From assembly GCA_905221605.1 (NCBI GenBank), contig CAJNDS010002579.1:852734-916733 (forward strand): a stretch of 64,000 bases of DNA, given 5' to 3'. The translations under genes were made by a program, and so were the position numbers. This stretch comes from Symbiodinium natans. Lineage: Eukaryota > Sar > Dinophyceae > Suessiales > Symbiodiniaceae. The number at the start of each line of letters is the position of its first letter. The stretch's first letter is position 1. A model generated the notes under the pieces. It did no database searches and was not told where the DNA came from. It saw nothing but the letters and a program-made list of their open reading frames with translations. This document shows, one piece after another, positions 20,918 through 31,843 of the stretch.

Positions 20918-21008
20918 GTGAGCCACTGGGTTGTGGTGAATCAAGGGAGTTTAGGAGTTTAGGGTTTAGGGTTTAGGGGAGTCATACTCGGGCTTAGGTT
21001 TCGGGTTC

Positions 21009-21122
21009 CCAAGCGGTTCCCTTAACACCCTAAACCCTAAACCCTAAACCCCTGATGTGGCCCTTATTCCCTCAGAGAGGATCTTCGAGAAGGTCCTCAA
21101 GCCCAAGGGTCGAGTCCCATGA
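21009..21122. mobile_element. C-family MITE, 3' part with telomeric insertion
   Basis: GGTTCCCTTAACA, then CCCTAAA units, then TGATGTGGCCCTTATTCCCT...GGGTCGAGTCCCATGA. The insertion is at the same place as in the copy at 4565. Confidence 0.5.
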
Positions 21123-21177
21123 GTTCAGGCTCGGGGTGTTTAGGGTCAAGGCGGCAAAGGCGTGGATGTTTGCATAC

Positions 21178-21216
21178 ATACATAATATATATATATATAT
21201 ATATACATATATATAC

Positions 21217-21267
<51 letters not shown>

Positions 21268-21308
21268 CATGTATATATATATATATGTGTATATATATAT
21301 ACATATGT

Positions 21309-21346
<38 letters not shown>
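21178..21346. repeat. (TA)n / TACATA microsatellite
   Basis: Long (TA)n with TACATA interruptions; all overlapping frames are artefacts. Confidence 0.95.
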
Positions 21347-21640
21347 GCGCATGATTGTTTATCTTACTTGCATGTAATGCGAGGGGTACCCTTCAGAGGT
21401 TCTTAAAATTTAGGATTCTGCGATTTTGGGGTCGGGGTGGGGGACCCTGTTTGAGGAAGCACCCTTAGAGGTAGACATGTAGTTATCGTTATCGTAGCTA
21501 ATTAGTAGCAAACCATGGGTATATCGTAACCTAGTAGCTGGATGAGTGCACTGTACATTTTTTGGATACTATAAGCAACTAAGGTAACTAGTATTGTTTT
21601 TGTTTTCGTTTTTGGCTACTTTTTTCTCATCCTTCATCAG

Positions 21641-21733
21641 CACCATTCGCACCCAGGTAAGAAGATGGCCAAGGCTGTGGCTTTCCGAGGAGGTGCCGTT
21701 CTTGGACTTTCATTCGGCCCGAAAAAGCCCTAA
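21641..21733 (+). CDS. candidate last exon, 30 codons then TAA
   Basis: The best 3' splice signal of the window: a pyrimidine tract of about 40 nt ending CATCCTTCATCAG. It reads HHSHPGKKMAKAVAFRGGAV, then LGLSFGPKKP and TAA. AFRGGAVLGL vaguely recalls a segment of membrane H+-pyrophosphatases (AFRxGAVMGF), too short for a claim. A GTAAGA inside could be an internal donor giving a 16-nt exon. Confidence 0.5.
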   Translation, partial: HHSHPGKKMAKAVAFRGGAVLGLSFGPKKP

Positions 21734-22429
21734 GTTAAAGGGTTCTTAAGGGAGGGCTTAGGGTTTAGGGTTTAGGGTTTAGGGTTTAGGGTTTAGGGTT
21801 TAGGGTTTAGGGGGTTCTCATGGCGGGGTAGGTACCTCGGGGACTTGAGGGAAAGCCTTAGTGGGGAACTAAAGCGTCAATCCCAAGCATGCATACTTGT
21901 TTGTCGAGTTCTTGGGTTTAGGGTTTAGGGTTTAGGGTTTAGAATTTGGGGTTTAGGGACTTACCTTCTCTTAGGATGACGTAGGTTACTCTGGGTGAGG
22001 TTTGGTTGGGTTTTCGACGTCACTGAGCCAAACCTAGGCATCCCCTACAATTGAGAGGAACCCAACCCAAAAAAATTTGGTGGTCCGCCAGTGTTGGGGG
22101 GGAGGAGGTACGCAAGCTGGGGGGGCCTAACGAAGTACAAAAGGGGCTACAAACTTTGTGGTTACATCTTTAGCCTTTTTGGGTTTATTGGGTTTCTTAA
22201 TAAGGCAGCTAACAGTTTAATTTATTGCTACCCTCCTAAGTGCAGCCAAGCAAAGGTCGGGCTGAAGACAGGTTGCAGGGTTTTGTCTTGGGGAACAAAT
22301 CCTTATGTACCACCCCTCCCTTGTGTACACCCCAAGGTGATTTAGGGTTTAGGGTTTTGGGTTTTTGGGTTTAGGGTTTAGGGTTGAGGGTTTAGGGGTT
22401 CTTGGCGTGAGAAGCCTGGCACTGCGCAG

Positions 22430-22512
22430 GCGACACTGGTGGCGTGATAGGCCTCAAGAAGGATGACTTGGTCAAGAACAGCCGCTTGTCAGTGCCAAGA
22501 GAGTGCCTGAGA
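22430..22512 (+). CDS. candidate mini-exon
   Basis: Acceptor CTGGCACTGCGCAG. The frame reads DTGGVIGLKKDDLVKNSRLS then VPRECLR; the end lies near GAGAGGGTTCAGGG, donor uncertain. Confidence 0.4.
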
Positions 22513-22718
22513 GGGTTCAGGGTTTAGGGTTTTGGGGTTTAGGGTTGTTAGGGTAAAGGGTAGGGTTTGGGGTTTGGGGTTTGGGGTTTAGGGTTTAGGG
22601 TTTAGGGTTTAGAGTGTTTAGGGACTTGCAACTTTAGGCCTCCTTTCATTTTTTCGACTCTTGCAACGACATCAAAAGATCTGAAGCAGCTCTGGAATCA
22701 GATGCCCACACCCACCAA

Positions 22719-22870
22719 GGGATGAAGACTCGTACCCCCCAAGGTTGTATACCCCTAAAGGTTTCCCCTTTAAGATACTCCTAATATGGCCCTTCTGTTC
22801 CCTTAGATCCTCAAACGGGACCCCCCAAAACCCAAAGGGTACAACCTTAAGGGTCCAAGGTAGAAACGCC
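22719..22870. mobile_element. C-family MITE
   Basis: AAGACTCGTACCCCCCAAGG ... AAAGGGTACAACCTTAAGGG, uninterrupted; useful as the intact form of the family. Confidence 0.65.
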
Positions 22871-22915
22871 TAGAACCCAAAGCTTCCACGCGACGTTGTC
22901 CTAAACCCCAAGTAC

Positions 22916-23024
22916 CCCTAAGGGTCCATGTACCTAAATAGGCATTACTTGGGCCTTAAAGCACCTCCTATTTAAGGACTTTAGGGCCCAGGTACATAAA
23001 AATAGGGTGCATGGACCCTTAGGG
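22916..23024. mobile_element. D-family palindromic element
   Basis: CCCTAAGGGTCCATGTACCT ... GGTGCATGGACCCTTAGGG, nearly complementary ends. Confidence 0.7.
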
Positions 23025-23078
23025 TAACATAGTTTTCCTAAACCCTAAACCCTAAGTACAGTTGGGCCTTACACCGAG

Positions 23079-23144
23079 GTCAAGGCAAAATCGTCAGCAA
23101 GCGTGCTTCGGAAGCGGCGAAGAAGCGCTGCAATGAAGGCCTTG
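23079..23144 (+). CDS. candidate mini-exon, 66 nt
   Basis: Acceptor GGGCCTTACACCGAG, donor GTAGAGGGTTTAGGG. It reads GQGKIVSKRASEAAKKRCNE then GL. CCCTAAA array before, TTTAGGG after. Confidence 0.5.
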
Positions 23145-23170
23145 GTAGAGGGTTTAGGGTTTAGGGTTTA

Positions 23171-23260
23171 CCAGGATGGGCTATTATACCCTATCATCCC
23201 TTAAAAGGCCCTTAATGGGGTTCATTAAGGGGATTTTAAGGCCAAAATTCCCATCCTGGT
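23171..23260. mobile_element. E-family palindromic element
   Basis: CCAGGATGGGCTATTATACC ... AATTCCCATCCTGG, inverted ends about 90 bp apart. Related pieces at 30783-30858 and 57589-57733. Confidence 0.65.
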
Positions 23261-23412
23261 ATTAGGGTTCAGGATCTACGGGGTCTAGGGTTGCGGTGTT
23301 TGTGGGGTTGAGGGTTCAGGATCTACATGTTTAGGGTTTAGGGTTTAGGGTTTAGGGTTTAGGGTTTAGGGTTTCAGGGCTACCCTCAAACGAATCATTC
23401 TTCTCATCCCAG

Positions 23413-23448
23413 GCTGCAACATGCCTTGGCTTGGCCCTCGTGGCAGCG
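23413..23448 (+). CDS. candidate mini-exon, hydrophobic
   Basis: Acceptor CATTCTTCTCATCCCAG is strong. The frame reads AATCLGLALVAALSLN, membrane-like; the donor is uncertain (GTGGC or GTTGTC). A truncated A-family MITE (23483-23520) follows. Confidence 0.35.
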
Positions 23449-23637
23449 TTGTCACTCAACTCTGAACCCACAACCTTAAACCTTGGGATGTTCCCCGTAT
23501 ACGAACAGCCCTTCAAAAGGAGGGTTTAGGGTTGAGGGTTTGTAGGGCTTATAGGGGTTCAGGATCGACAGAGTTTAGGGTTTACGGTTGAGGGTGAGTT
23601 TTTCAGCGCTATTCACTGTCCGCTAGGCGTGCCCCAG

Positions 23638-23732
23638 GCCGTGGCAACATGCTTTGAAGAGGGGATTAGCAAAGTACTGTCAGCACGTCGAGCAGGGTGC
23701 CGCCACACAAACCATGGAGGCCAAGGCGTGGG
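23638..23732 (+). CDS. candidate exon, 95 nt
   Basis: Acceptor GGCGTGCCCCAG, donor GTTTAGGGTTTAGGG starting a ten-unit telomeric array. Frame 0 reads AVATCFEEGISKVLSARRAG then CRHTNHGGQGVG. Confidence 0.45.
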
Positions 23733-24008
23733 GTTTAGGGTTTAGGGTTTAGGGTTTAGGGTTTAGGGTTTAGGGTTTAGGGTTTAGGGTTTAGGGTAAT
23801 GACGAGGCAGGGGGCCACACCTCTGCCGTGGGCCAGAGAAGTGGCAGGATGCTTTTCGTTTGGAGGCTGACTGGATCACACACGTGTATTGCTGGGGCAT
23901 ACCCATTGCTGGGCAAACAGCAGAGAACTCCTAAGTGATGAGTGCCTGCAGCGTGAGGTGAGATATGTCTGGAAGGTGTGAGAACCACATGCTGGGTCAG
24001 GGCAATTG

Positions 24009-24121
24009 AGGGGTCGGAATAGTTAGTAGTAGTTTTCCCTTAAAATCCCTTTATGATTATACTATACCCCCCCCCCCCCCCGACCCCGAAACCCTATTCT
24101 AATTATTCAGGCCCCTATATT
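24009..24121. mobile_element. F-family MITE
   Basis: GGGGTCGGAATAGTTAGTAG ... ACCCTATTCTAATTATTCAGG; a poly-C run sits in the middle. Confidence 0.55.
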
Positions 24122-24484
24122 ACTTTGTGCTGCGAGTGGCGCTGCGATGCACCTCATGCGGGTGTCGGCTGAGAATGGGCGGAGTACTTCTTCGTCTGCC
24201 GGGATTTTGGTAGTTTGTGTGTGTAAGTATGTGTGGGGTTGGGTGCGCAACCGGACGGCATGTGCTCTGCGATGACTTTGACTTGGTGCCCAACATGTGA
24301 TCTGTGATAGGAAGGATCCTGAGGAGTTCTGCAGTGCACCTCTTCAAGGGTACCCGGACCTTTCGTCCGACAATTTGTAAGGCCTGAATCAACTAAGAAT
24401 CCCCGCAAATCAACCCTCAAACCCGGGTTCAGGGTGTAGAGTGTTAGGGTTTTTTTGGGCCGCAAATCCATACATCTTGCTGAG

Positions 24485-24574
24485 CCGCCAGGCTTCCGCT
24501 CGTGGACTGCCTCCGTCAAGCGCGCGCGGGAAGAGCTCGGCGTCTCAGGCAGGGAAGCGTCCCTCAGTGTGGGG
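24485..24574 (+). CDS. candidate exon, 30 codons
   Basis: Acceptor CATACATCTTGCTGAG, donor GTTTCGGGTTGG. Frame 0 reads PPGFRSWTASVKRAREELGV then SGREASLSVG, a convincing mixed composition. Confidence 0.45.
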
Positions 24575-24855
24575 GTTTCGGGTTGGCTTAGGGGTGGAAC
24601 ATACTAAATTCTAAATGCCCTCAATACCCTGATTTTTTTCTTGTTGGGAATAACAGCGTATCTTCTTTTTTGGGAGGGTAGCTCATCTTCTTGCAAGTTC
24701 ACGAACTGATGAGCGACAGGCTCTTAGATCCCCTCAACAAACGGCCATAAACTTCAACACTAAACTAGGATTGTAAGTAGCACATCTTGGGGCATTCTGG
24801 AAGGTTTTGTTGGGGAGCAATGTGATTTTTGCTGATTGGGTGTCGGCCCTGGCAG

Positions 24856-24911
24856 CTCTTCTGGATGTGCGTCATGTGCATGCTGCAGAACCCAGCTGGT
24901 TTCGTTGAAGG
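24856..24911 (+). CDS. candidate mini-exon, membrane-like
   Basis: Acceptor TCGGCCCTGGCAG, donor GTAACCATGC. It reads LFWMCVMCMLQNPAGFVE. Confidence 0.4.
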
Positions 24912-25433
24912 GTAACCATGCCAAGCACATAAAGTCTTTGAAAAGCGCACTGAAATTATGGATACCTCAAACCCTAAACCCTCATGCTGAGAGGGAATCT
25001 GGTTTCTCATATGGTGGTGTGGCCCAGTCGAAGGGGCTAATATAGACCGTAACCCTACCCGAGGGTTCCTACTGTAGTTCTTTTTTTTGCTTGCTGTATC
25101 GTGGATAATAGTTTTTTAATACCGTAAACAGGTACTACCTTAAGGCTCCAAGGACCCTCCTACAGAGGGACGGGTATCTCCCAGGAAGGTCCTGGGGTCT
25201 CAAATCCCGGGGTTTTGAGGCACCTACCAGCCTTCATCTGCTCGCAGACATGTCCAGTGCAATCTGAAGGTCGCCGGGTTTAGGGTAATGTTTACCGGCA
25301 GTCCACAGAAAATTTGGCGCGGTGAGGCCCGATTATAATTATAATCCCCATGTCCCGAAGCCCTCCAAAGCCCGAGAGACTAGGTTTCAAGGCCTGAAAC
25401 ACCCTCAAAAAAAACCTGCCTCCCTCGCGAAAG

Positions 25434-25465
<32 letters not shown>

Positions 25466-25607
25466 TTACCGGGGCTCGACCGGGTGTGGGGGAGTCAGGT
25501 TTTGTTTGTGTAGTCTAGGGTTAAGGGTTTAGGGTTTAGGGTTTAGGGTTTATAGGTAGTTTCAGGCTTGGTATTTTATGAGACCTCCTGCGAGCTAGAC
25601 GCCTGAG

Positions 25608-25661
25608 CTTCAGCAAAGCGCATCAGGCTTCGCCGCCGTCAAGCCCCTTCACTCCAACTGG
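25608..25661 (+). CDS. candidate mini-exon, 18 codons
   Basis: Acceptor CTAGACGCCTGAG, donor GTGCGTCGG. Frame 0 reads LQQSASGFAAVKPLHSNW. Confidence 0.4.
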
Positions 25662-26060
25662 GTGCGTCGGTGGGCCTGCCAGGCCGTTAAGTACTATAGG
25701 GGCCTTAGAATTGGGGGTTCAGGGCACCCAAAACCCGCCAGCCAACCAACATCCTAAAGCTCCCTCCCTCTCTCCCCAGCCTAGACCCTAAACCCTTTGG
25801 ACCCCAAACATGGCATTTGGATAAAAACATCCCCCTAATAATAAAAAAGCATTTCGAATTCCATTGGGGGAGGGGGGGGGGGACCCCCGTTTAATATTAG
25901 GGGGAAGGGATTACTCTGACCCCTAGATTAGGTCTGTCTACCTACTGGCTGTTAGTAGGCATCCCCCGATATATTCCCTTTGCGGTATTCTAGAAAAGCC
26001 ACTAGGCCTACCTGTTCGTTTGCTGATGCACCCAATTCAAACTTTTATTTTTTTTCTCAG

Positions 26061-26090
26061 TCTGTCCGTGGGTCTTTCGAGCAGCTGTAG
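26061..26090 (+). CDS. candidate last exon, 9 codons then TAG
   Basis: Acceptor AACTTTTATTTTTTTTCTCAG is nearly ideal. It reads SVRGSFEQL then TAG. With the start-like exon at 28973 it could mark a gene boundary. Confidence 0.4.
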   Translation, partial: SVRGSFEQL

Positions 26091-26194
26091 GGAGAAAAGG
26101 ATGCCGGTTGCCCTCAGCAGACATAATGTAAGAGTGTTTTTGCAGCCGCCATTCCCAAAAACGGAGGGTTCATGCAAAGTCAGGGTCCACGGCC

Positions 26195-26262
26195 CCTAAA
26201 CCCTAAACCCTAAACCCTAAACCCTAAACCCTAAACCCTAAACCCTAAAAAAAACCCTAAAC
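26195..26262. repeat. CCCTAAA array
   Basis: About nine near-perfect units. Confidence 0.95.
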
Positions 26263-27023
26263 CAAGGCCTGCTCTCTTTTTATCCCAGCGCTGGCTCTCT
26301 CTCCCTTTCTTTCCCTCGCTCCCTCCCCGCCTCCCTATCTTCGCACGCGTCTCTGCAACACTTCGTGACCAGCTGTTCAAGTCGTGAAGACAATTCAACA
26401 AGCCAGTCAAAAGATGCCGCCGTCCATCCAACTACTGTTTAAGTTTCGTCTTGTATGTAGCAGGGTCCACGCACTGCCCTTAGGGCGGGCTTCGGGTTTA
26501 GCGGTTTAGGGTTTAGGGTCCAAACATGACGACCTCGGCTGCCCGAACTCCCGACCTCAGCAAGCTCACACATACAGTGTGTGCAGCTCTGATTTGGGAC
26601 ACTGGCCCCCAAACCCTATAGACCCTAAACCCTAAACCCTTCTCCTGAAATTTGGACTTGGAATGTCCAATATCCGAAGTAGGGTCCGCTTTTGCAACCA
26701 AGGAAGGGAACGCCTCTGTACGAGAAGGCCCAGGAGTTGTACAAAGCTTCGAACGCACCAAAGCAGTGAGTTTAGCGTTCTTTTGAATCCTGGCTGCTCA
26801 TTGGGAAGCTGAAGTAAGTTTGCTTAAGAACCCCCCCCCAAACAAACAAAAAAAAAAACTGAGAGTGTTCTTTCCTCATAAGGGCAACATGTAGGGGCTG
26901 TGTTTCTACAATTTTTGTGCCGTTCATAAGCAAATAGTAGTTAAAGCGCCAAGTCACCGAAGAGCCGAACCCTGAATCATCCCGAACCCCAAGAAAGTCC
27001 TTACACCCGGCCGGTTTTCACAG

Positions 27024-27060
27024 TCATCTGCATTCGAAGTGCCCTGGGGCGTCCGAGCCG
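27024..27060 (+). CDS. candidate mini-exon
   Basis: Acceptor GGCCGGTTTTCACAG, donor GTTTAAGGC. It reads SSAFEVPWGVRA. Confidence 0.35.
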
Positions 27061-27242
27061 GTTTAAGGCTCTTAGGGTTTAGGGGTTAGGGGTTAGGTTC
27101 TAAAGTGAGCTTTGTTAAGGGTGTTTGGCAGGGCTGCGCTGCTCCAGGGACGTGGTGTCGCATTGTACCCTAAACCCTAAACCCTAAACCCTAAACCCTA
27201 AACCCTAAACCCTAAACCCAAGGGTTTGGGAGACTCGTGCAG

Positions 27243-27293
27243 ACTTGCAATTGGGCTCCAGAGGCGAACGTTGTTCTCTTTCCAACTGCTGGT
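27243..27293 (+). CDS. candidate mini-exon
   Basis: Acceptor GACTCGTGCAG, donor GTAAGTTC (perfect consensus). One frame reads LQLGSRGERCSLSNCW. An A-family MITE begins 12 bp into the intron. Confidence 0.4.
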
Positions 27294-27305
27294 GTAAGTT
27301 CTAGG

Positions 27306-27406
27306 TTGGGATGTTCCCCTTATACGAACAGTCCTTAGTAGGGATGACAAGAGGGGGTACTAGAATCCCTTTTTAAGGACTGTTAGTATCATGGGGAACA
27401 TTCCCA
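27306..27406. mobile_element. A-family MITE
   Basis: TTGGGATGTTCCCCTTATACGA ... ATCATGGGGAACATTCCCA, full length. Confidence 0.8.
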
Positions 27407-27518
27407 GTTCTAGGCGTGCAACCCTAAACCCTAAACCCTAAAACCCTAAAACTTTAAACCCTAAAACTCTAAACCCTAAAAACACTGAACGTAGGGGGGG
27501 GGTGTTCCCATGTAGCAG

Positions 27519-27566
27519 CCAGCAAGTGCCTGGTGGGATTGGCACATCGAGCCTTTAGAACTTTAG
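27519..27566 (+). CDS. candidate exon, 15 codons then TAG
   Basis: Acceptor TTCCCATGTAGCAG. It reads PASAWWDWHIEPLEL; the TAG is the first telomeric TTTAGGG unit, so the apparent stop may lie in an intron. Confidence 0.3.
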   Translation, partial: PASAWWDWHIEPLEL

Positions 27567-27599
27567 GGTTTAGGGTTTAGGGTTTAGGGCTGTGGCAAA

Positions 27600-27657
27600 G
27601 GCACTGAACTTGATCAGCGGTGTGCTGAAGCATGACCTGTGCTTGGGGAAGATCGGC
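27600..27657 (+). CDS. candidate coding segment
   Basis: Follows GCTGTGGCAAAG after a TTTAGGG array. It reads ALNLISGVLKHDLCLGKIGL and the frame stays open to 27921; splice end not determined. Confidence 0.3.
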
Positions 27658-28171
27658 CTACTTCTTTTTTTCGGCACATGTCCAAACCACCTTCGGCCGT
27701 CATCAGCAGTCTCACCGCCCTTGTGGAGAATCCAACAGGGCAACCATGTATCATTTAGTTCGAGACCCTCAGCCCGCAAAACTGGAGAAGCTCAGTTTCC
27801 AGCCGTCCTCTGTGCAAGGGTAATGCAAGGGCAAAATTCATCAGAATGGTCTCTTGGGAACACGAAATCCTATGCCCTTCGCGCTCACTCAGACTCAGAG
27901 ACAGCGCGGAGGAAAACCTAAACCCTATGTTTAGGCTCTTAGGGGGAAAAAAAGGGACATCATCTGGGCAGTACACTCTCAAAGCCGAACAGCCCTGAAG
28001 GCCAGTAGCCTGTGCAGATCAGAAGCCCATGGGAGCTGTGAACGATGATGCGTGAGGATGCGTGATATCAGTGATATCACCTTATCGTTCTACCAGGGTT
28101 TAGGGTTTACCCCCAAGACCATCTTGCATGGGTGGAAGCCCACATGTCCAATTTTCGTTTCGCTTCCCCGA

Positions 28172-28250
28172 ATCGCGGTGCGCAGTGGATTCCGCCTGTG
28201 GGTTTTCGAGCCCGCGAGTTCTACATCATGCTCAGAGCTGGGCAGAGCGG
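28172..28250 (+). CDS. candidate exon with GTAAGC donor
   Basis: Two frames are open into the donor GTAAGCCATT (one reads VRSGFRLWVFEPASSTSCSE). The 5' boundary is uncertain. Confidence 0.3.
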
Positions 28251-28603
28251 GTAAGCCATTTCGGAGAATCCGTGGTCAGGAGGTGGGAGGTTTGCTCATG
28301 CTTGTATGCACAAAGCCCGATGGTTTGGTGGGGGGGGGGGGGGGGGGGGGGGGCGCGGGCTCAGCTTCGGGGTTTGGAGTTGTTGCAAGCAAAACGTAAC
28401 TGTTCTCCTTTTGCCGTGCGTGTTTGTGTGGAGTTTGGGGGATTCCAGAGGTGTAGGGTTTAGGGTTTCGGGTTTTGGAGTTTGTAACCTTAAGCAGCTC
28501 CAGTCGAATTGTCCTCAGAGCCCAGGAATATCCCTTCGAAGTTGTTGAAAGACGATGGGGCCGAGCCAAATATCCCCACTAGTAAATATGTTTAAGAAAA
28601 ACA

Positions 28604-28673
28604 TGTATGCATGTATGCATGCATATGTATGCATGCATATGTATGCATGCATATGTATGCATGCATGCATATG

Positions 28674-28707
<34 letters not shown>

Positions 28708-28722
28708 TGTATGTATGTATGT
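28604..28722. repeat. ATGC-AT then (GTAT)n microsatellite
   Basis: ATGTATGCATGC units pass into (GTAT)n. Confidence 0.95.
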
Positions 28723-28811
28723 GTACATCTTTATATGGATATGTGCTTATACGTTTCGGTGATTGGAACGCTGATGCAACAAGGAGGGTGGAAGGAGTTT
28801 AACTAATCTGG

Positions 28812-28900
28812 GGGTTCACGAAAATAGGGGACCCCCCAATATAGATCCAAATAGTCGGAGCCCCTTCTGACCAGGACTCCAAGAAGGTACCCCTAATCTC
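28812..28900. mobile_element. K-family short dispersed element
   Basis: CGAAAATAGGGGACCCCC(C/A)AATATAGA is shared with 56132-56212; GGTACCC lies near the other end of both. Confidence 0.45.
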
Positions 28901-28972
28901 GGAAACCTTAAACCCTAAACCCTAAACCCTAACTCCCATCTTGTGGGCGGAGCACGAGCCGCCAGGCCCACC

Positions 28973-29030
28973 ATGGCTGCGGCGAGTCCCAAGATGGACG
29001 AGCTGGTCATTTTGGACTACCAGGTGCGCG
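28973..29030 (+). CDS. candidate first coding exon with ATG
   Basis: CCCACCATGGC is a strong start context. It reads MAAASPKMDELVILDYQ(VR). The donor is either GTGCGCGG (end 29023) or GTAGGGTTTAGG (end 29030). The start lies about 40 bp after a CCCTAAA array. Downstream candidates at 29454, 29752, 30671 and 31538 could belong to the same gene; no function recognised. Confidence 0.5.
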
Positions 29031-29453
29031 GTAGGGTTTAGGATTTAGGGTTTAGGGTTTAGGGTTTAGGGTTTAGTTAGGGTTTACAGGCTTGGGGGCT
29101 TGGGGGTTTAGGGGCTTCGGGGCTTAGGGCCTAAGGCCTCAGGGCTTAGGGTTCACATGGGTCGTGCTCAATTTTGGGGTCAAGGGGTCAAGGGTTTAGG
29201 GGTGATCGTTGCAAGCGAACAGCAGACATACAAGAGCCTGTGGTAGCTCTTTCTTGCGGGAGTTCCTAAAGAGAGCATGGATGCACACCATGTTTCCCAT
29301 AGTATTCCTATCGACCTCAGCACTTCGAGGCACTTCTCGGGGCTTTTGTTGGGGTCGTCCCTGGGCTGCCCACATGTGACTGAAACCAACGCAAGGGTGC
29401 ATACCTTGTGAGGCGACTCCCCTCATCACCAGGGACTGCTGTGTGGATTTCAG

Positions 29454-29477
29454 GGCTGAGGGAGCTAGAGACAACAG
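29454..29477 (+). CDS. candidate micro-exon, 24 nt
   Basis: Acceptor GCTGTGTGGATTTCAG, donor GTGCGTGCC. It reads LRELETT after two phase bases, which suits exon 28973-29030 ending in one base. Confidence 0.35.
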
Positions 29478-29751
29478 GTGCGTGCCTGTTTTGCCCACAA
29501 TGAAAGCCCTAGAATAGAATCTCTCCTCTGCGTCTTTGTGTGCTCTTCGGTTTAGGGTTTCGGGCCTCCCAGCTGGCCTTATATTTAATAAGTGGTACAA
29601 CGTCGGCTCGTAACCCAACTACAGTTAGGAAGAAAGCCCAAGGAATAGCTACAGACTTTCTGGGCCCCAACCCCAAACCCTAAACCCTACACCTTACCCC
29701 ATCCACCCTAGACCTAAAGCCAAAAACAAGAGCCCAAAACAACTCCCCCAG

Positions 29752-29832
29752 TCGGCCAGAGGCTCTGGTCGATGGCAAGGACCATAAGGCGGAAGTGGCC
29801 CGGGCCTTCGGACCAGGCCCTTGGCCTGGGGG
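29752..29832 (+). CDS. candidate exon, 81 nt
   Basis: Acceptor AAAACAACTCCCCCAG, donor GTTTGCTT. Two frames are open: RPEALVDGKDHKAEVARAFG and GQRLWSMARTIRRKWPGPSD. Phase from the preceding candidate favours the second, composition the first. Confidence 0.4.
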
Positions 29833-30417
29833 GTTTGCTTTGTCATAGTTGGGTAACATTTTTACATTTTTAAGGGTACTTAAACCCAATAAGGAATAAC
29901 AACTTTAATTTTTAATATTATCCCAATAATGAACTAGTTTAGGGAGGGAGGGTTAGGGTTTATAGGGTTAGGAAGTAGGGTTTAGGGTTCATAAGGCCCT
30001 ACGTCTCCTGGGGGGGGGGGGGGTATAGGGGTTTAGAGGGGATTTATAGGGTCTAGAAGCGGTTTATTGGGGCTTATAGGGCTTATAGGGGTTTGAAATA
30101 GGGTTTATAGGATGTAGGAGAGGAGCGTAGAGCGGTGTAGAGGGGTGTACAGGGGTGTACAGAGGTGTAGAGGGGTGTCGGGTTTAGGAGCGTCATGCGG
30201 CTGATGTGGCTTGCAGTCTGTAGGGGTGTAGAGGGGTGAATGGGGCTTGTAGGTGCTTATAGAAGTTTTTTTGGAGTTGACGAGTTCAGGATCTCAAGAA
30301 TGCCCCAAGCCCGAAACAATGCGGTGGCAAACGACAACCTGAAACATGTGGGTCACAGGATCCCCTGCTCCTCGCCCCTCCAGTTTTTTTCCTCCTCTTG
30401 AGTCAAGCTCCTTACCT

Positions 30418-30519
30418 TTGGGATGTTCACCCTTATACTAACAGTCCTTAGTAGGGATTATAGTATGGGGTAACTGTATTCCCTATTCAGGACTGTTAGT
30501 ATATGGGACAACATCCCCA
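30418..30519. mobile_element. A-family MITE
   Basis: TTGGGATGTTCACCCTTATACTAACAGTCC ... GGACAACATCCCCA, full length. Confidence 0.8.
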
Positions 30520-30670
30520 TCCCTAAACCCTAAACCCTCAACCCTAAACCCTAAACACAGCTATGCGGGTGCCCACCCTAAACCCTAAACCCTAAACCCT
30601 AAACCCGAAACCCTAAACCCTAAACCCTAAACCCTAAAAACCCTAAACCCTAATCCATCCTTGCCTCAAG

Positions 30671-30750
30671 TTCGCCCTAGAGGCGGCCTGGGCATCTGTG
30701 GGGTGCGCGGCGTGCCTGGACTGCAGGACAGCTTGCGCCATCCATCCCAG
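30671..30750 (+). CDS. candidate exon, cysteine-rich
   Basis: Acceptor ATCCATCCTTGCCTCAAG. The frame reads FALEAAWASVGCAACLDCRT then ACAIHPR, with C-x2-C-x2-C. It ends at GGGTTTAGGG or at a possible GA donor after CTGCAG. Confidence 0.4.
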
Positions 30751-30782
30751 GAGGGTTTAGGGTTTAGGGTTTAGGGCTTAGG

Positions 30783-30858
30783 GTATCCTAAAATCCTTTA
30801 GAAAGGCCCCTTGTAGGGTTCATTATGGAGGTTTTCAAGGCCTAACAGCCCATCCTGG
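30783..30858. mobile_element. E-family element, right part
   Basis: ATCCTTTAGAAAGGCCCC ... AACAGCCCATCCTGG; a TTTAGGG array abuts or replaces the left end. Confidence 0.55.
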
Positions 30859-31537
30859 TCAAGTAAGTGTCAATATCTATGCAGGGCCTTGTAGGGGGGG
30901 TTTAAGGTTTAGAGTTTAGGGCTTCACGCTTGTTCCGTCTAGGAGAGATTTTTAGCCCGGACTTTATGCGGGATGCCGGTTCGGCTTTTCTTGCTGGTTT
31001 CTACTCGGAATCAAGGCAACAAACGGCCCAGATGGTAGACGTTAAGATGAGCTAGCATAGCTTTGTGCCATTTTTATGAGGGGGTTTATGTTCTTTTCGA
31101 AGCCCCTTTAAGGCAAAAAGGGCACCCCCTTTATTCCCAGTACTCGTCGGTCTAGAACATGCCGTGTGAGTAAACCCTACCTTAACCCCAAACCTACTTG
31201 TTTCATAGGTTCTGATCGAAACGCCCTTTCTTGGACACTTCGTGCAACCTGTAAACAAGTAGGTTTCGGGTTCTGAAGGTAAGCTTATTAAGTTTTCAAC
31301 CCGAATTTTCGGGTGCAAGGCAACTTGGAGAGAAGGGACCGTACAGGGTTTTCAGCTGGCCTTCGGCCCGTCTTGTCTACCATTTGCTTCAGAAACCCCC
31401 CCCAACAAATTATCAACAATAATCCCGCCGTTGCCCTTAATAATGAAGAGCATGTTTCATTACAAGGGTTCTGAAGCACATGGTAGCTTCCCCTAAACCC
31501 TAAACCCAAAACCCTTTTGCCGTATGTTTCTTTGTAG

Positions 31538-31606
31538 GAGCTGCGGAAGAAGCTCCTCCCGCTCTCCCGGCGCTTGGCGCAGTTGCCGAAGGACGAGATG
31601 TTGTAA
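31538..31606 (+). CDS. candidate last exon, 22 codons then TAA
   Basis: Acceptor GTATGTTTCTTTGTAG is strong. It reads ELRKKLLPLSRRLAQLPKDE then ML and TAA, a basic amphipathic helix. A CCCTAAA array lies about 30 bp upstream; the next TTTAGGG begins about 55 bp downstream. Confidence 0.55.
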   Translation, partial: ELRKKLLPLSRRLAQLPKDEML

Positions 31607-31843
31607 ACATTTCTACGCACAGGGAGGTCCCCCCCTTGTCGGTATACAAGCCCTATTCAGGGTTTAGGGGTTTAGGGTTTAGGGTTCCGGGTTTAGGGTT
31701 TAGGGTTCCTAAGCCCGAAAGATGACAGAGGAGTGCGATTCGGGGCCAAGTTTGGCTTCTAGGTGCCCTAAACCCTAAACCCTAAACCCTAAACCCGTTG
31801 CTACCTGCACTTTTCGTGTTGCTAGTCCCGTGCCCTGCCGCAG

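Noticed and set aside
21641-21733. Membrane H+-pyrophosphatase exon
   Set aside because: The similarity covers about ten residues and the candidate ends in a stop that does not fit that family.
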